Source of the DNA: Actinophytocola sp036555685
GTDB lineage: Bacteria; Actinomycetota; Actinomycetes; Mycobacteriales; Pseudonocardiaceae
Length of the DNA stretch: 64,000 bases
Direction: 5' to 3'
NCBI RefSeq assembly: GCF_036555685.1
Contig: NZ_DATBKY010000306.1
Location: 13,251 to 77,250 of the forward strand
This document shows positions 16,618 to 24,609 of this stretch, piece by piece. Within the stretch, counting starts at the first letter, position 1. Each line of letters opens with the position of its first letter. Below the pieces are notes generated by a model, which had not been told where the DNA came from, did no database searches, and saw only the letters and a program-made list of their open reading frames with translations. The translations under genes and the position numbers were made by a program.

Positions 16618-17826
16618 TCAACCGTCCACAACGGACCGACCCAGCATGGCGGCCTTCGCGATCAGGTAGCGCTGTTCCGGTTGGCTCGGGGTTTTCCGTG
16701 CCGCTCGCTCGTAGTGCTCGTGGGCGGCTGCCCGGTCGCCGGCCAGGGCCAGTAGGTGCGCGCGGACCGCGTCGGTTCGGTAGTGGGTGGCCAGGGCCGC
16801 GTCTGTCGCCGCGGTGTCCAGCTCGGCCAGCGCGGGGCCGGCGCCGTGCACCATCGCCAGCGCCACGATCCGGTTGAGCGTCACCATCGGGCCGGGGGCC
16901 ACCGTGCGCAGCAGCTCGTACAGGCTCAGGATCTGTTGCCAGTCCGTGTCCGCCGCCCGCGCCGCCGCGTCGTGCACCGCCGCGATCGCCGCCTGCAGCT
17001 GGTACGGGCCGACCTGCGCGGTCGCCAGCGTTTCGGTGATCAGCTGGTCGCCCTCGGCGATCTGCGCCCGGTCCCACCGCGACCGGTCCTGCTCGTCCAG
17101 CGGCACCGGCATCCCGTCCTCGTCGAGCCGAGCCGGCCGGCGAGCGTCGGTCAGCAGCATCAGCGCCAGTAGGCCGGCGACCTCACCGTAGGCCGGTAGC
17201 GCCGCGCGCAGCTGGCGGGTCAGCCGGATCGCTTCCGCGGACAGCTCGACCCGGTGCAGCGTCTCCCCCGCCGACGCCGTGTAGCCCTCGTTGAAGATCA
17301 GATACAGCACGCGCAGCACCGCGCTCAGCCGCTCGGCTCGCTCTTGCGGCGGTGGCATCGTGAAGCCCGCGGCCTTGATCTTCTGCTTCGCGCGGCTGAT
17401 CCGCTGCGCCACCGTCGGCTCCGGCACGAGGAACGCACGCGCGATCTCCGCCGTCGTCAACCCGCCGACCGCCCGCAGGGTGAGCGCCACCTGCGACGAC
17501 GCGGTCAGCTCCGGGTGGCAGCACAGGAACAGCAGCGTCAGCGAGTCATCGACGGCCGGCACCTCCGTCGCGGCCACGTCCATCGTGAACACCGCGGACT
17601 CGCGCCGGCGCCGCGCGGTGTCGCTGCGCCACTGCTCTGTCCGCCGCCGCGACGCGACGGTGATCAGCCAGCCCTTCGGGTTGTCCGGCATGCCCTCGAC
17701 CGGCCACTGCCTCGCCGCGGCGAGCAGCGCCTCCTGCACGGCGTCCTCACACGCGTCGAAGTCGCCGTACCGGCGGGTCAGCGCGGTCAGCACCTGCGGG
17801 GCGAGCTCGCGCAGCAGCGCGTCCAC
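16618..17826 (-). CDS. ECF42-type RNA polymerase sigma factor (with C-terminal extension)
   Basis: A 402-residue ECF sigma factor of the DUF6596/ECF42 group. Region 2 is in LLRELAPQVLTALTRRYGDFDACEDAVQEALLAAARQ, region 4 in LTTAEIARAFLVPEPTVAQRISRAKQKIK, and a long alpha-helical, TPR-like C-terminal domain (LYLIFNEGYTAS to the end) replaces an anti-sigma factor as the control element in this group. The GTG at 17826 begins two bases after the DGPF gene's stop, so both are one unit. A clear paralogue lies at 21048-22277. The stop faces the cvnD stop four bases away. Confidence 0.93.
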   Translation of the reverse strand: MDALLRELAPQVLTALTRRYGDFDACEDAVQEALLAAARQWPVEGMPDNPKGWLITVASRRRTEQWRSDTARRRRESAVFTMDVAATEVPAVDDSLTLLFLCCHPELTASSQVALTLRAVGGLTTAEIARAFLVPEPTVAQRISRAKQKIKAAGFTMPPPQERAERLSAVLRVLYLIFNEGYTASAGETLHRVELSAEAIRLTRQLRAALPAYGEVAGLLALMLLTDARRPARLDEDGMPVPLDEQDRSRWDRAQIAEGDQLITETLATAQVGPYQLQAAIAAVHDAAARAADTDWQQILSLYELLRTVAPGPMVTLNRIVALAMVHGAGPALAELDTAATDAALATHYRTDAVRAHLLALAGDRAAAHEHYERAARKTPSQPEQRYLIAKAAMLGRSVVDG

Positions 17827-17828
17827 GC

Positions 17829-18197
17829 CTACGCCAGCGCCGCGAGTTCGGTCACCGGCCGGACCTCGACGAGCCCCATGAACGCCTCCGGCACCTTCGC
17901 CGCGATCTCCACCGCGCGCTCCTCGGTCGCGCAGTCGACCAGGTAGAACCCGACGAGGTACTCCTTGACCTCCGCGAACGGCCCGTCCGTGGTCAGCGTC
18001 CGGCCCTCGGTGACGTGCACCCGCTTGGCCGTGACCGGGTCGTCGAGCGGTTCGGAGGCGACCATCTCGCCGGACGCGGTGAGCTCCTTGTCGAGCGCCT
18101 CGTAGGCGGCCAGCCCCTGGGCGCGCCGTTCCGGCGGGAACGTCTCCCACAGCGCCCGGGACGCCGGGTTGCTGTAGATCAGAATCAGGTACTTCAC
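17829..18197 (-). CDS. DGPF/YCII-domain protein paired with ECF42 sigma factor
   Basis: A 122-residue YCII-related protein with the DGPF motif in LTTDGPFAEVKEYLVGFYLVDC and the family N-terminus MKYLILIYSNPA. DGPF genes sit next to ECF42 sigma genes across actinobacteria and are their usual targets; the biochemical role is unknown. Start GTG at 18197 with GAGAGGAT upstream. It immediately precedes the sigma gene on the same strand and is divergent from the VOC gene (84-bp gap). Confidence 0.92.
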   Translation of the reverse strand: MKYLILIYSNPASRALWETFPPERRAQGLAAYEALDKELTASGEMVASEPLDDPVTAKRVHVTEGRTLTTDGPFAEVKEYLVGFYLVDCATEERAVEIAAKVPEAFMGLVEVRPVTELAALA

Positions 18198-18218
18198 TGG
18201 CCGATCCTCTCACCGCGA

Positions 18219-18256
18219 TGTCGAATTGGACGTCTCCGCGACTACGTACATGTCGA
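18219..18256 (+). promoter_or_regulatory. Candidate ECF42-type promoter motifs upstream of the VOC gene
   Basis: ATGTCGA occurs twice, 32 bp apart (TGTCGA at 18219-18224 and 18251-18256). The first is followed after 14 bases by CGAC (18239-18242). As I recall, ECF42 factors favour a TGTCGA -35 and a CGA(C/T)-like -10. Both copies point toward the VOC gene rather than toward the DGPF gene. Confidence 0.35.
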
Positions 18257-18281
18257 GGCCGGAACGAAAGGAGCACACACC

Positions 18282-18650
18282 ATGTTCGAGAACACCAAGG
18301 CGTTCAGCGGCTTCTCCGTGGACGACATCGAGAAGGCGAGGCGGTTCTACGGCGAGACGCTGGGCCTGCGGGTATCCGAGGCGAACGGCATGCTGACGCT
18401 GCACCTCGCGGGCGACCGGAACACGCTCGTCTACCCGAAGCCGGACCACGCGCCGGCCACGTACACGATGCTGAACTTCCCGGTCGCCGACATCGAGGAG
18501 GCAGTCGACCAGCTGGTCGCGCGCGGCGTCGAGTTCGAGAAGTACGACGGCCTCGACGAGCGCGGCATCTACCGCGGCACCGGCCCGCTGATCGCCTGGT
18601 TCCGCGACCCCGCCGGCAACATCATCTCGGTGCTGCAGATGGACGGCTGA
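18282..18650 (+). CDS. VOC-family (glyoxalase/bleomycin-resistance fold) protein
   Basis: A 122-residue single VOC domain: AFSGFSVDDIEKARRFYGETLGL (first beta-alpha unit), MLNFPVADIEEAVDQLVARGVEF (second unit), and WFRDPAGNIISVLQ at the end. Metal-binding positions and substrate cannot be assigned with certainty. The ATG at 18282 has an AAAGGAG ribosome site. Located between the first DGPF/sigma pair (divergent) and argS (convergent, stop-to-stop distance four bases). The two TGTCGA motifs upstream suggest sigma-dependent expression. Confidence 0.88.
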   Translation: MFENTKAFSGFSVDDIEKARRFYGETLGLRVSEANGMLTLHLAGDRNTLVYPKPDHAPATYTMLNFPVADIEEAVDQLVARGVEFEKYDGLDERGIYRGTGPLIAWFRDPAGNIISVLQMDG

Positions 18651-18654
18651 GTTC

Positions 18655-20343
18655 TCACATCCTCTCGGGTGCGGCGATGCCGAGCAGCCCGAGCCCGAAC
18701 GCGAGCACGCGGGCCGTCAGCGCGCACAGCGCCAGCCGGCTCGCGCGGACCTCGGGCTCGGCCCGCAGCACCGGGCAACGCTCGTAGAAGGCGGTGAACG
18801 CGCCGGCTAGCCCGTACAGGTACGCGCACAGCCGGTGCGGTTCGAGCGATGTGGCGACCTCGGTCACCACGGTGGGTAGGCCGAGCAGGGCGAGCGCGAG
18901 CTCCCGCTCGGCGGGCCCGGCGACCGTCACCGCGCCGGGTTCGGCCTCGGCGCGGCGGAGGATCGACCGGGTCCGTGCGTGCGCGTACTGCAGGTACGGG
19001 CCGGTGTTGCCGTCGAAGGCGAGCATCCGGTCGTAGTCGAAGGTGTAGTCACGCATGCGGTCGGCCGCGAGGTCGGCGTACTTGACGGCGCCGATCCCGA
19101 CCGCCGGTGCGACGGCGTCGACATCGATGTCGGCGCCGAGCTCGCGAACCTTCGCGGCCGCCCGTGCGACGGCCTCGTCGAGCAGCGTGGCGAGCGTGAC
19201 GTTCTCACCGGCGCGAGTGCGCAGCATCTTCCCGTCCATGCCCAGCACCGATCCGAAGCCGACGTGCTCGGCTCGGACGCCGTCGGTGAGCCAGCCGGCT
19301 TCCCGGGCGGCTTGGAAGATCATCTGAAAGTGTTGCCGTTGCGGCGTTCCGACCACGTACAGCAGCCGCGTCGCCTTCAGATCGAGGATGCGGTGCCGGA
19401 TGGCGGCGAGGTCGGTGGTGTCGTAGCCGTACCCGCCGTCGGCCTTGCGGACGATCAGCGGCAGCGGGTCACCGTCGCGGTTGGTGAACCCCGCGGGGAA
19501 GACGCACTGCGCCCCGTCGCTCTCGCGAAGCAGGCCGAGCCGTTCGAGCTCGGCGGCGACCGGACCGAGCTGGTCCTGGTAGAGGCTCTCGCCGGCGACG
19601 TCGCTGTGTTTCAGCGTGACGTCGAGCCGATCGTAGATCTCGGCGAAGTACCCGAGCGACCGGGCGACGACGACGTGCCACAGCTCGCGGGTCGCCGCGT
19701 CACCGGACTGCAGCGCGACGACCCGGCGCCGCGAGCGCTCCCGGAACTCCTCGTCGGCGTCGAACTTCCGCCGCGCGGCGCGGTAGAAGTCGCTGAGCTC
19801 GCCCACCGACGAGTCGGCACCCGCGCCGGTGTCGACCAGGTGCTCGATGAGCATGCCGAACGGGGTGCCCCAGTCGCCGAGGTGGTTCTGCCGGATCACG
19901 CGGTGGCCGAGCCACTCGAGCAGCCGGGCGATCGCGTCGCCGATGATCGTCGAGCGCAGGTGCCCGACGTGCATCTCCTTGGCGGCGTTGGGCGCGGAGT
20001 AGTCGACGACGACGGTCTGCGCCTCGACGGCATCGAGTCCGAACCGCTCGCCGCCGGCCATCTCGGCGACCATTGTGGACAGAACGTCCTCGCGCAAGGT
20101 CAGGTTGACAAAACCCGGCCCGGCGACCGTGACGTCGGAGCAGAGGTCCTCGAGCGGGTCGTGGCCGAGCACCGCCAGGGCCACGTCCCGCGGCGGCTTC
20201 TTCAGCGTGCGGGCGAGCCGGAGCGCCCCGTCGGCCTGGAAGTCGGCGCGCTGGGATCGGCGCAGCACGGGATCCACCGGCTCACCGGCGACCGCGGCGA
20301 AGGCGGCACCGAGACGTGCGCTGAGGACCGATTCCAGACTCAT
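18655..20343 (-). CDS. argS: Arginine--tRNA ligase
   Basis: Charges tRNA-Arg. The 562-residue protein has the N-terminal Arg-tRNA synthetase additional domain, the HIGH-type motif HVGH in NAAKEMHVGHLRST, YSAPNAAK before it, and the C-terminal DALR-type anticodon-binding domain (YLQYAHARTRSILRR onward). The KMSKS counterpart is GKMLRTRAG, the degenerate form normal for many ArgRS. Start ATG at 20343. Actinobacterial argS is often next to lysA and hom; here it lies between sigma-factor cassettes, so it may be a second or relocated copy. Confidence 0.95.
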   Translation of the reverse strand: MSLESVLSARLGAAFAAVAGEPVDPVLRRSQRADFQADGALRLARTLKKPPRDVALAVLGHDPLEDLCSDVTVAGPGFVNLTLREDVLSTMVAEMAGGERFGLDAVEAQTVVVDYSAPNAAKEMHVGHLRSTIIGDAIARLLEWLGHRVIRQNHLGDWGTPFGMLIEHLVDTGAGADSSVGELSDFYRAARRKFDADEEFRERSRRRVVALQSGDAATRELWHVVVARSLGYFAEIYDRLDVTLKHSDVAGESLYQDQLGPVAAELERLGLLRESDGAQCVFPAGFTNRDGDPLPLIVRKADGGYGYDTTDLAAIRHRILDLKATRLLYVVGTPQRQHFQMIFQAAREAGWLTDGVRAEHVGFGSVLGMDGKMLRTRAGENVTLATLLDEAVARAAAKVRELGADIDVDAVAPAVGIGAVKYADLAADRMRDYTFDYDRMLAFDGNTGPYLQYAHARTRSILRRAEAEPGAVTVAGPAERELALALLGLPTVVTEVATSLEPHRLCAYLYGLAGAFTAFYERCPVLRAEPEVRASRLALCALTARVLAFGLGLLGIAAPERM

Positions 20344-20652
20344 GCCACGACGTTATCCAACCCCACCAACGAATTTGGCCTTGCACCCCGCCGAAAGCCG
20401 GGGTTATCCACAACCGCCCCAACTGTCCACAGGAACCGCGAGACGAACGATTCCCGCCACGGGCTCGCGCTACCGCGCACAGGTGCGCCGGCCACGGTCC
20501 CACGAGGATCACCTGACCAGGCGGAACACCGCCGGGAGCCCGGCCGGCAAACTCATCGAGAAATCTTGGGGGAAACCGTAGAGGACGCGTAGCGTGCTTC
20601 GACGTCCCCACGAAGGCGCCACCGATAAGCGCCATCAGTGAGGAGTGACGAC
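20344..20652. promoter_or_regulatory. Divergent intergenic region with two DnaA-box-like sequences
   Basis: No gene is seen in these 309 bp between argS and the second DGPF gene. TTATCCACA at 20404-20412 matches the general DnaA-box consensus, and CTGTCCACA at 20423-20431 differs by one base from the actinobacterial box TTGTCCACA. A third, poorer match gttatccaa lies at 20353. They share orientation and are 19 bp apart start to start. The number is too low for a replication origin. No ECF42-like TGTCGA is visible upstream of the DGPF gene. Confidence 0.45.
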
Positions 20653-21051
20653 ATGAAGTACATGCTGTTGATGAACACCACCGACATCGGTCACCCGCCC
20701 ATCACCGAGTGGGAGCCGGCCGACGTCAAGGCACACATCGAGTTCATGCGCGAGTTCACCGAGGGCCTGGTCAAGTCGGGCGAGTTCGTCTCCGGCGAGG
20801 GGCTCGCCCTGCCGGACGAGGCGAAGATCGTCACCGCGCGGGACGGGGGCGCGCCGGCGGTCACCGATGGGCCGTTCCCCGAGTCGAAGGAGTTCCTCGC
20901 CGGCTACTGGATCGTCGACTGCGACGGCCTCGACCGCGCCCTGGAGATCGCCGCCGCGGCGTCCGCCTCGCCCGGGCCCGGCGGCATCACGCTGAATCAC
21001 CCGATCGAGGTGCGCCAGGTGCTGTCCGCGCCGCCCGACGCCGAACTGTGA
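20653..21051 (+). CDS. DGPF/YCII-domain protein, second ECF42 cassette
   Basis: A 132-residue YCII-related protein with MKYMLLMNTTD at the N-terminus and the DGPF motif in AVTDGPFPESKEFLAGYWIVDC. ATG at 20653, preceded by GGAG. Its TGA overlaps the GTG of the following sigma gene (GTGA), so the pair is translationally coupled. It is a diverged paralogue of the protein at 17829-18197; function unknown. Confidence 0.92.
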   Translation: MKYMLLMNTTDIGHPPITEWEPADVKAHIEFMREFTEGLVKSGEFVSGEGLALPDEAKIVTARDGGAPAVTDGPFPESKEFLAGYWIVDCDGLDRALEIAAAASASPGPGGITLNHPIEVRQVLSAPPDAEL

Positions 21052-22277
21052 CGGACGCCCGCGTCGAGGACCTGCTGCGCGACCTCGCGCCGCAGGTCCT
21101 CGGCGCCCTGATGCGCCGCTACGACGACTTCGCCGCCGCCGAGGACGCCGTCCAGGAGGCGCTGATCGCCGCGGCCGAGCAGTGGCCCGAGCAGGGGCTG
21201 CCCGGCTACCCGCGTGGGTGGCTCATCCAGGTCGCCTCCCGGCGGATGACCGACCACCTGCGCAAAGAGCAGGCCCGGCGCCGCCGCGAGGACCTGGTCG
21301 CGGCACAGCCGGCGCCGGACGCGGTCGCGCCGGACACCGACGACTCGCTGACCGTACTGTTCATGTGCTGCCACCCCGCGCTCAAGCCGGCGGCGGCGAT
21401 CGCGCTGACGCTGCGCGCCGTCGGCGGCCTGTCCACCGCCGAGATCGCCTCCGCGTTCCTCATCCCAGAGGCCACGATGGCGCAGCGGATCAGCCGCGCG
21501 AAGCAGAAGATCAAGTCGTCCGGTCTGCCGTTCCGGCTGCCGACCGACGCCGAGCGGCCGGAGCGGCTGCGGCTCGTTCTGCACGTGCTGTACCTGATTT
21601 TCAACGAGGGCTATACGGCGACGGCCGGGCCGGCGCTCGCGCGCGTCGAGCTGTCGGCGGAGGCGATCCGGCTCACGCGAGCGGCGCACCGGCTGCTGCC
21701 ACACGAGAGCGAGGTCGCCGGGCTGCTCGCGCTGATGCTGCTGATCGACGCGCGGCGCCCGGCGCGCACGCATGCGGACGGCACCCTCGTGCCGCTCGCC
21801 GAGCAGGACCGATCGCGGTGGGACGCGGACACGATCGCCGAGGGCATCGCGCTGATCACCGAGACGCTGCCGGCCGGACCGACCGGTCCGTACCAGGTGC
21901 AGGCGGCGATCAACGCGGTGCACGACGAGGCGAAAGACGCCGCGGACACGGACTGGCCGCAGATCCTCGCGTTGTACGGGGTGCTCGAGCGGCTGTCGGA
22001 CAACCCCATGGTGCGGCTGAACCACGCGATCGCCGCGGCGATGGTGCACGGGCCGGCGAACGGGCTGGCGATGCTGGAGCCGTTGGCGGACAAGCTATCC
22101 GGCCACCACCGGCTGCACGCCGTGCGCGCGCACCTGCTGGAGATGTCGGGCGACGAAACCGCGGCCGTCGCGGAGTACCGCGCGGCGTCGAACAAGGCGA
22201 CGAGCCTCCCGGAACGCCACTACCTCATGGACCGCGCCGCACAGCTCCGCCGACAAGCCGGCCCCGACGTCCACTGA
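21048..22277 (+). CDS. ECF42-type RNA polymerase sigma factor, second copy
   Basis: A 409-residue ECF sigma factor clearly paralogous to the one at 16618-17826: region 2 LLRDLAPQVLGALMRRYDDFAAAEDAVQEALIAAAEQ, region 4 LSTAEIASAFLIPEATMAQRISRAKQKIK, and the same C-terminal helical domain (LYLIFNEGYTATAG, then DTDWPQILALYGVLERL). GTG at 21048 overlaps the DGPF stop. A hairpin spanning its stop codon ends the unit. As in the group generally, no anti-sigma gene is adjacent. Confidence 0.93.
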   Translation: MTDARVEDLLRDLAPQVLGALMRRYDDFAAAEDAVQEALIAAAEQWPEQGLPGYPRGWLIQVASRRMTDHLRKEQARRRREDLVAAQPAPDAVAPDTDDSLTVLFMCCHPALKPAAAIALTLRAVGGLSTAEIASAFLIPEATMAQRISRAKQKIKSSGLPFRLPTDAERPERLRLVLHVLYLIFNEGYTATAGPALARVELSAEAIRLTRAAHRLLPHESEVAGLLALMLLIDARRPARTHADGTLVPLAEQDRSRWDADTIAEGIALITETLPAGPTGPYQVQAAINAVHDEAKDAADTDWPQILALYGVLERLSDNPMVRLNHAIAAAMVHGPANGLAMLEPLADKLSGHHRLHAVRAHLLEMSGDETAAVAEYRAASNKATSLPERHYLMDRAAQLRRQAGPDVH

Positions 22278-22290
22278 GGACATCGGGGCC
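22260..22290 (+). terminator. Terminator overlapping the sigma gene stop codon
   Basis: ggccccgacgtcc (22260-22272) pairs with ggacatcggggcc (22278-22290), with one mismatch in 13 and a 5-nt loop that holds part of the stop codon. It lies between convergent genes and could act in both directions. Confidence 0.7.
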
Positions 22291-22305
22291 GGATGAGAAG
22301 AACGG

Positions 22306-23163
22306 TCAGGACTTGCGACCCACCACGGCCGCGCTGCACTGCTCGACCTGGCTCAGCGGCCGAAGGCGCGGGCCGTCCGGCCACCACAGGTCAGAAAGCT
22401 CGAGGTCACCCTCCTTGCCCGGGCCGGGCGCGATGATCTCCAGGCCGGGAAGGAAGGCCAGGATCTCCTCCTTCGTACGGAACTTCCCCGAACCCATCGG
22501 GCTGTGCAGGAAAACGTCCTCCATCCGGCGGGCGAGCTTGCTGTGCTCCGGCGTCTGCGGGTCGAGGAAATGCGAAATCGCCACAAAACTGCCCGACGGC
22601 AGCGCGTCGATGTATTCCTGCATCAGTTCCGCGCCGTTGTCCGCGGTGTAGTGGTGCAGCGTGCCGACCTGCAGCAGCGCGATCGGCTTCGTGAAGTCCA
22701 GGTGCTTCTGCACGATCGGATGCGCCAGCACCTCCTGCGGCTTGAAAATGTCCGCCGACGCGAAATGCGTGAAGTCGTTCTCCGTGAGGAGAGCTTCCCC
22801 GTGCGCGATCACCACCGGGTCGTTGTCGATGTACACGACCCGCGCCTCGGGATCGATCCGCTGCGCGATCTGGTGGGTGTTCTCCGCGGTCGGCAGGCCG
22901 GAACCGCAGTCGAGGAACTGGCGGACCGCGCCCTGGTCGGCGAGGAACCGCACCGCGCGGGTCAGGAAGTTGCGGTTCGACCACGCGAGGTCGCGCGCCT
23001 CCGGAGCCGTGGCACGGACCTTCTGGAACACCTGCCGGTCGATCTCGTAGTTGTCCTTGCCACCGAGGAATGCGTCATATACCCGGGCGATACTCGCTCT
23101 CGTCGGATCGACTCCGACGGGCACCGAACTCGGCGCGTCGTACTTGGCCGCGGTCCCAGACAT
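22306..23163 (-). CDS. SAM-dependent methyltransferase, DUF574 family
   Basis: A 285-residue protein of the actinobacterial DUF574 (Methyltransf_19) family. Signatures are PTRASIARVYDAFLGGKDNYEIDR at the N-terminus, the SAM-binding FLDCGSGLPTAENTHQ, VVYIDNDPVV and LLQVGTLHHYT, and AISHFLD in the later strand. Members are abundant in streptomycetes and relatives, but substrates are unknown. ATG at 23163 with GAGGTAG upstream. The convergent sigma gene's terminator separates the 3' ends. Confidence 0.92.
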   Translation of the reverse strand: MSGTAAKYDAPSSVPVGVDPTRASIARVYDAFLGGKDNYEIDRQVFQKVRATAPEARDLAWSNRNFLTRAVRFLADQGAVRQFLDCGSGLPTAENTHQIAQRIDPEARVVYIDNDPVVIAHGEALLTENDFTHFASADIFKPQEVLAHPIVQKHLDFTKPIALLQVGTLHHYTADNGAELMQEYIDALPSGSFVAISHFLDPQTPEHSKLARRMEDVFLHSPMGSGKFRTKEEILAFLPGLEIIAPGPGKEGDLELSDLWWPDGPRLRPLSQVEQCSAAVVGRKS

Positions 23164-23375
23164 CGCTACCTCACTCTGCGGGCTCCAGAAGACCGAACCA
23201 GCGTATCGGCGGCCCGACTCACGGTAAACGCGGCACGGATCGTGGCGAATGCCCGTGCAGATGCACATTCGCAGGTAGTAGCCCTCGCCGCCATGATCAT
23301 GCAAGTTGCAGAAGTGCACCCGTTCGGCCTAACGTAGTGTCGCACGAACGGAGCGTGATGCTCCGATGTGGACAA

Positions 23376-23591
23376 TCAACGTCGCAGGCTGCGTCCGGCG
23401 GCGAACACACACAGTGCCGCGATCACGCCGAGCGTCCCCGACAGCACGAGGGGCCATACCCTGGCCGTGCTCATCGACAGCATGAAGTTGAGCACGCAAC
23501 CGGCGAAATAGAGCGCGGCGAGGGCGAACCAGCCGAGGGCGGGGTGGAGGAGCACGTTGCGCGCGGTGCGATGCGGGCGCTGACGAAGCAT
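23376..23591 (-). CDS. Small two-helix membrane protein, unknown function
   Basis: A 71-residue protein with a basic N-terminus (MLRQRPHRTAR) and two hydrophobic segments (about 19-37 and 44-64) ending in GRSLRR, so a helical hairpin in the membrane. The ATG at 23591 has a good GGAGGTG ribosome site eight bases upstream, which supports it as a gene. No family is recognised. It lies between two methyltransferase genes on the same strand. Confidence 0.65.
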   Translation of the reverse strand: MLRQRPHRTARNVLLHPALGWFALAALYFAGCVLNFMLSMSTARVWPLVLSGTLGVIAALCVFAAGRSLRR

Positions 23592-23672
23592 CGGGCCGCA
23601 CCTCCACGTGTGATATTCGATGAAATCGCAACACTCCGGCCATGAGTTACCAAGCCGGCGATTTCGATCGGA

Positions 23673-24326
23673 TCACCTGGCGCGGGCGAGGAACACGACG
23701 TCAGGTTCGCCGCGTGACACCGGGACGGAGAGTGTCTCGACCGCGCCGAAACGCGCAGCCAGGCGCGCTGCGAAGGCCGGGCTCGCACCCGCGCTCCAGA
23801 CCGCCAGCACGCCACCGGGCGACAGCGTGCGAGCGACCATGCCGAGTCCGGAATTGTCATAGAGAGCGGCGTTCCCGTCAGTGACGGTCCAATCCGGACC
23901 ATTGTCGATATCGAGGCAGATGCCGTCGAACAATTCACCCGACGAGGGAAGCCACGAGAGCAGGTCGGCCTCGACGCACCGCACCCGCGGATCGGCGAGC
24001 GCGTCGCCGTGCCACGACCGCAGCGGCCCGCGGTTCCAGTCGATCACGGCCCGCTCGCGCTCCACGACCACGACCTCGCCGACCCGCGGATGGTCGAGCG
24101 CCGTGCGGAGCGAGAACCCGACGCCCAGCCCGCCGACGAGCAACCGGCCGCCGGCCGGCATCCGGTCGGCCACCGCGTCGACCATGAGTCGTTCGGACGC
24201 GCCGCCGCGCGTGTCCATCAGGAACACGCCGTTCGCGATGATCTCGAAGTCCGCGCCGGCCCGGCGCAGCACCAGCTCGCCGCATACACCGGTGAGCCGG
24301 TCGAGGACCTCGGACCCTTCGTTCAC
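23673..24326 (-). CDS. Spermidine-synthase-like methyltransferase-fold protein
   Basis: A 217-residue Rossmann-fold protein similar to the spermidine synthase family: NGVFLMDTRGGASERLMVDAV, RLLVGGLGVGFSLRTAL (nucleotide-binding loop), VVVVERERAVIDWNRG, and FDGICLDIDNGPDWTV. It lacks the N-terminal part of true spermidine synthases, so polyamine synthesis should not be assumed. GTG at 24326 has TAGGGT (24333-24338) six bases upstream, indicating a leaderless transcript. Divergent from the DUF1918 gene. Confidence 0.82.
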   Translation of the reverse strand: MNEGSEVLDRLTGVCGELVLRRAGADFEIIANGVFLMDTRGGASERLMVDAVADRMPAGGRLLVGGLGVGFSLRTALDHPRVGEVVVVERERAVIDWNRGPLRSWHGDALADPRVRCVEADLLSWLPSSGELFDGICLDIDNGPDWTVTDGNAALYDNSGLGMVARTLSPGGVLAVWSAGASPAFAARLAARFGAVETLSVPVSRGEPDVVFLARAR

Positions 24327-24332
24327 CGGTCC

Positions 24333-24346
24333 ACCCTAGTTACCCT
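24333..24346. promoter_or_regulatory. Back-to-back -10 elements for divergent genes
   Basis: On the minus strand TAGGGT (24333-24338) is six bases from the GTG at 24326. On the plus strand TACCCT (24341-24346) precedes the ribosome site GGAGGT and the ATG at 24367. The two -10 hexamers are two bases apart, so RNA polymerase could not occupy both at once. Confidence 0.45.
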
Positions 24347-24366
24347 GAACGGGCGGAGGTGGTCAC

Positions 24367-24549
24367 ATGGAAGCGGCAGTAGGCGACCGGCTGCACGTCC
24401 ACGGTCGCAACGTTGGCAACCCGGACCAGCTGGCCGAGATCGTCGAGGTGCGCGGGGACGAAGGCGGGCCGCCTTACCTGGTGCGCTATCCCGACGGCCA
24501 CGAGGGACTCGTGTTCCCGGGCCCGGACTGCGTGATCGAGCACGGCTGA
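24367..24549 (+). CDS. DUF1918 small protein
   Basis: A 60-residue DUF1918 protein (AAVGDRLHVHGRNVGNPDQLAEIVEVRG, PPYLVRYPDGHEGLVFPGPDCVIEH), a small beta-barrel family common in actinobacteria with no known role. ATG at 24367 with GGAGGT upstream; ends before a perfect 14-bp terminator stem. Confidence 0.9.
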   Translation: MEAAVGDRLHVHGRNVGNPDQLAEIVEVRGDEGGPPYLVRYPDGHEGLVFPGPDCVIEHG

Positions 24550-24558
24550 GAAGACGCC

Positions 24559-24593
24559 GACGCCTTCCCGGCCTGCGGTGCCGGGAAGGCGTC
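24559..24593. terminator. Perfect bidirectional terminator
   Basis: GACGCCTTCCCGGC (24559-24572) and its exact complement (24580-24593) form a 14-bp stem with a 7-nt loop between convergent genes (DUF1918 and the SsgA-like gene). Confidence 0.88.
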
Positions 24594-24609
24594 GTGGCCG
24601 CGCGCCCGG

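Noticed and set aside
23673..24326. Polyamine biosynthesis role for the spermidine-synthase-like gene
   Set aside because: The protein lacks the N-terminal part of real spermidine synthases and has no polyamine genes nearby.
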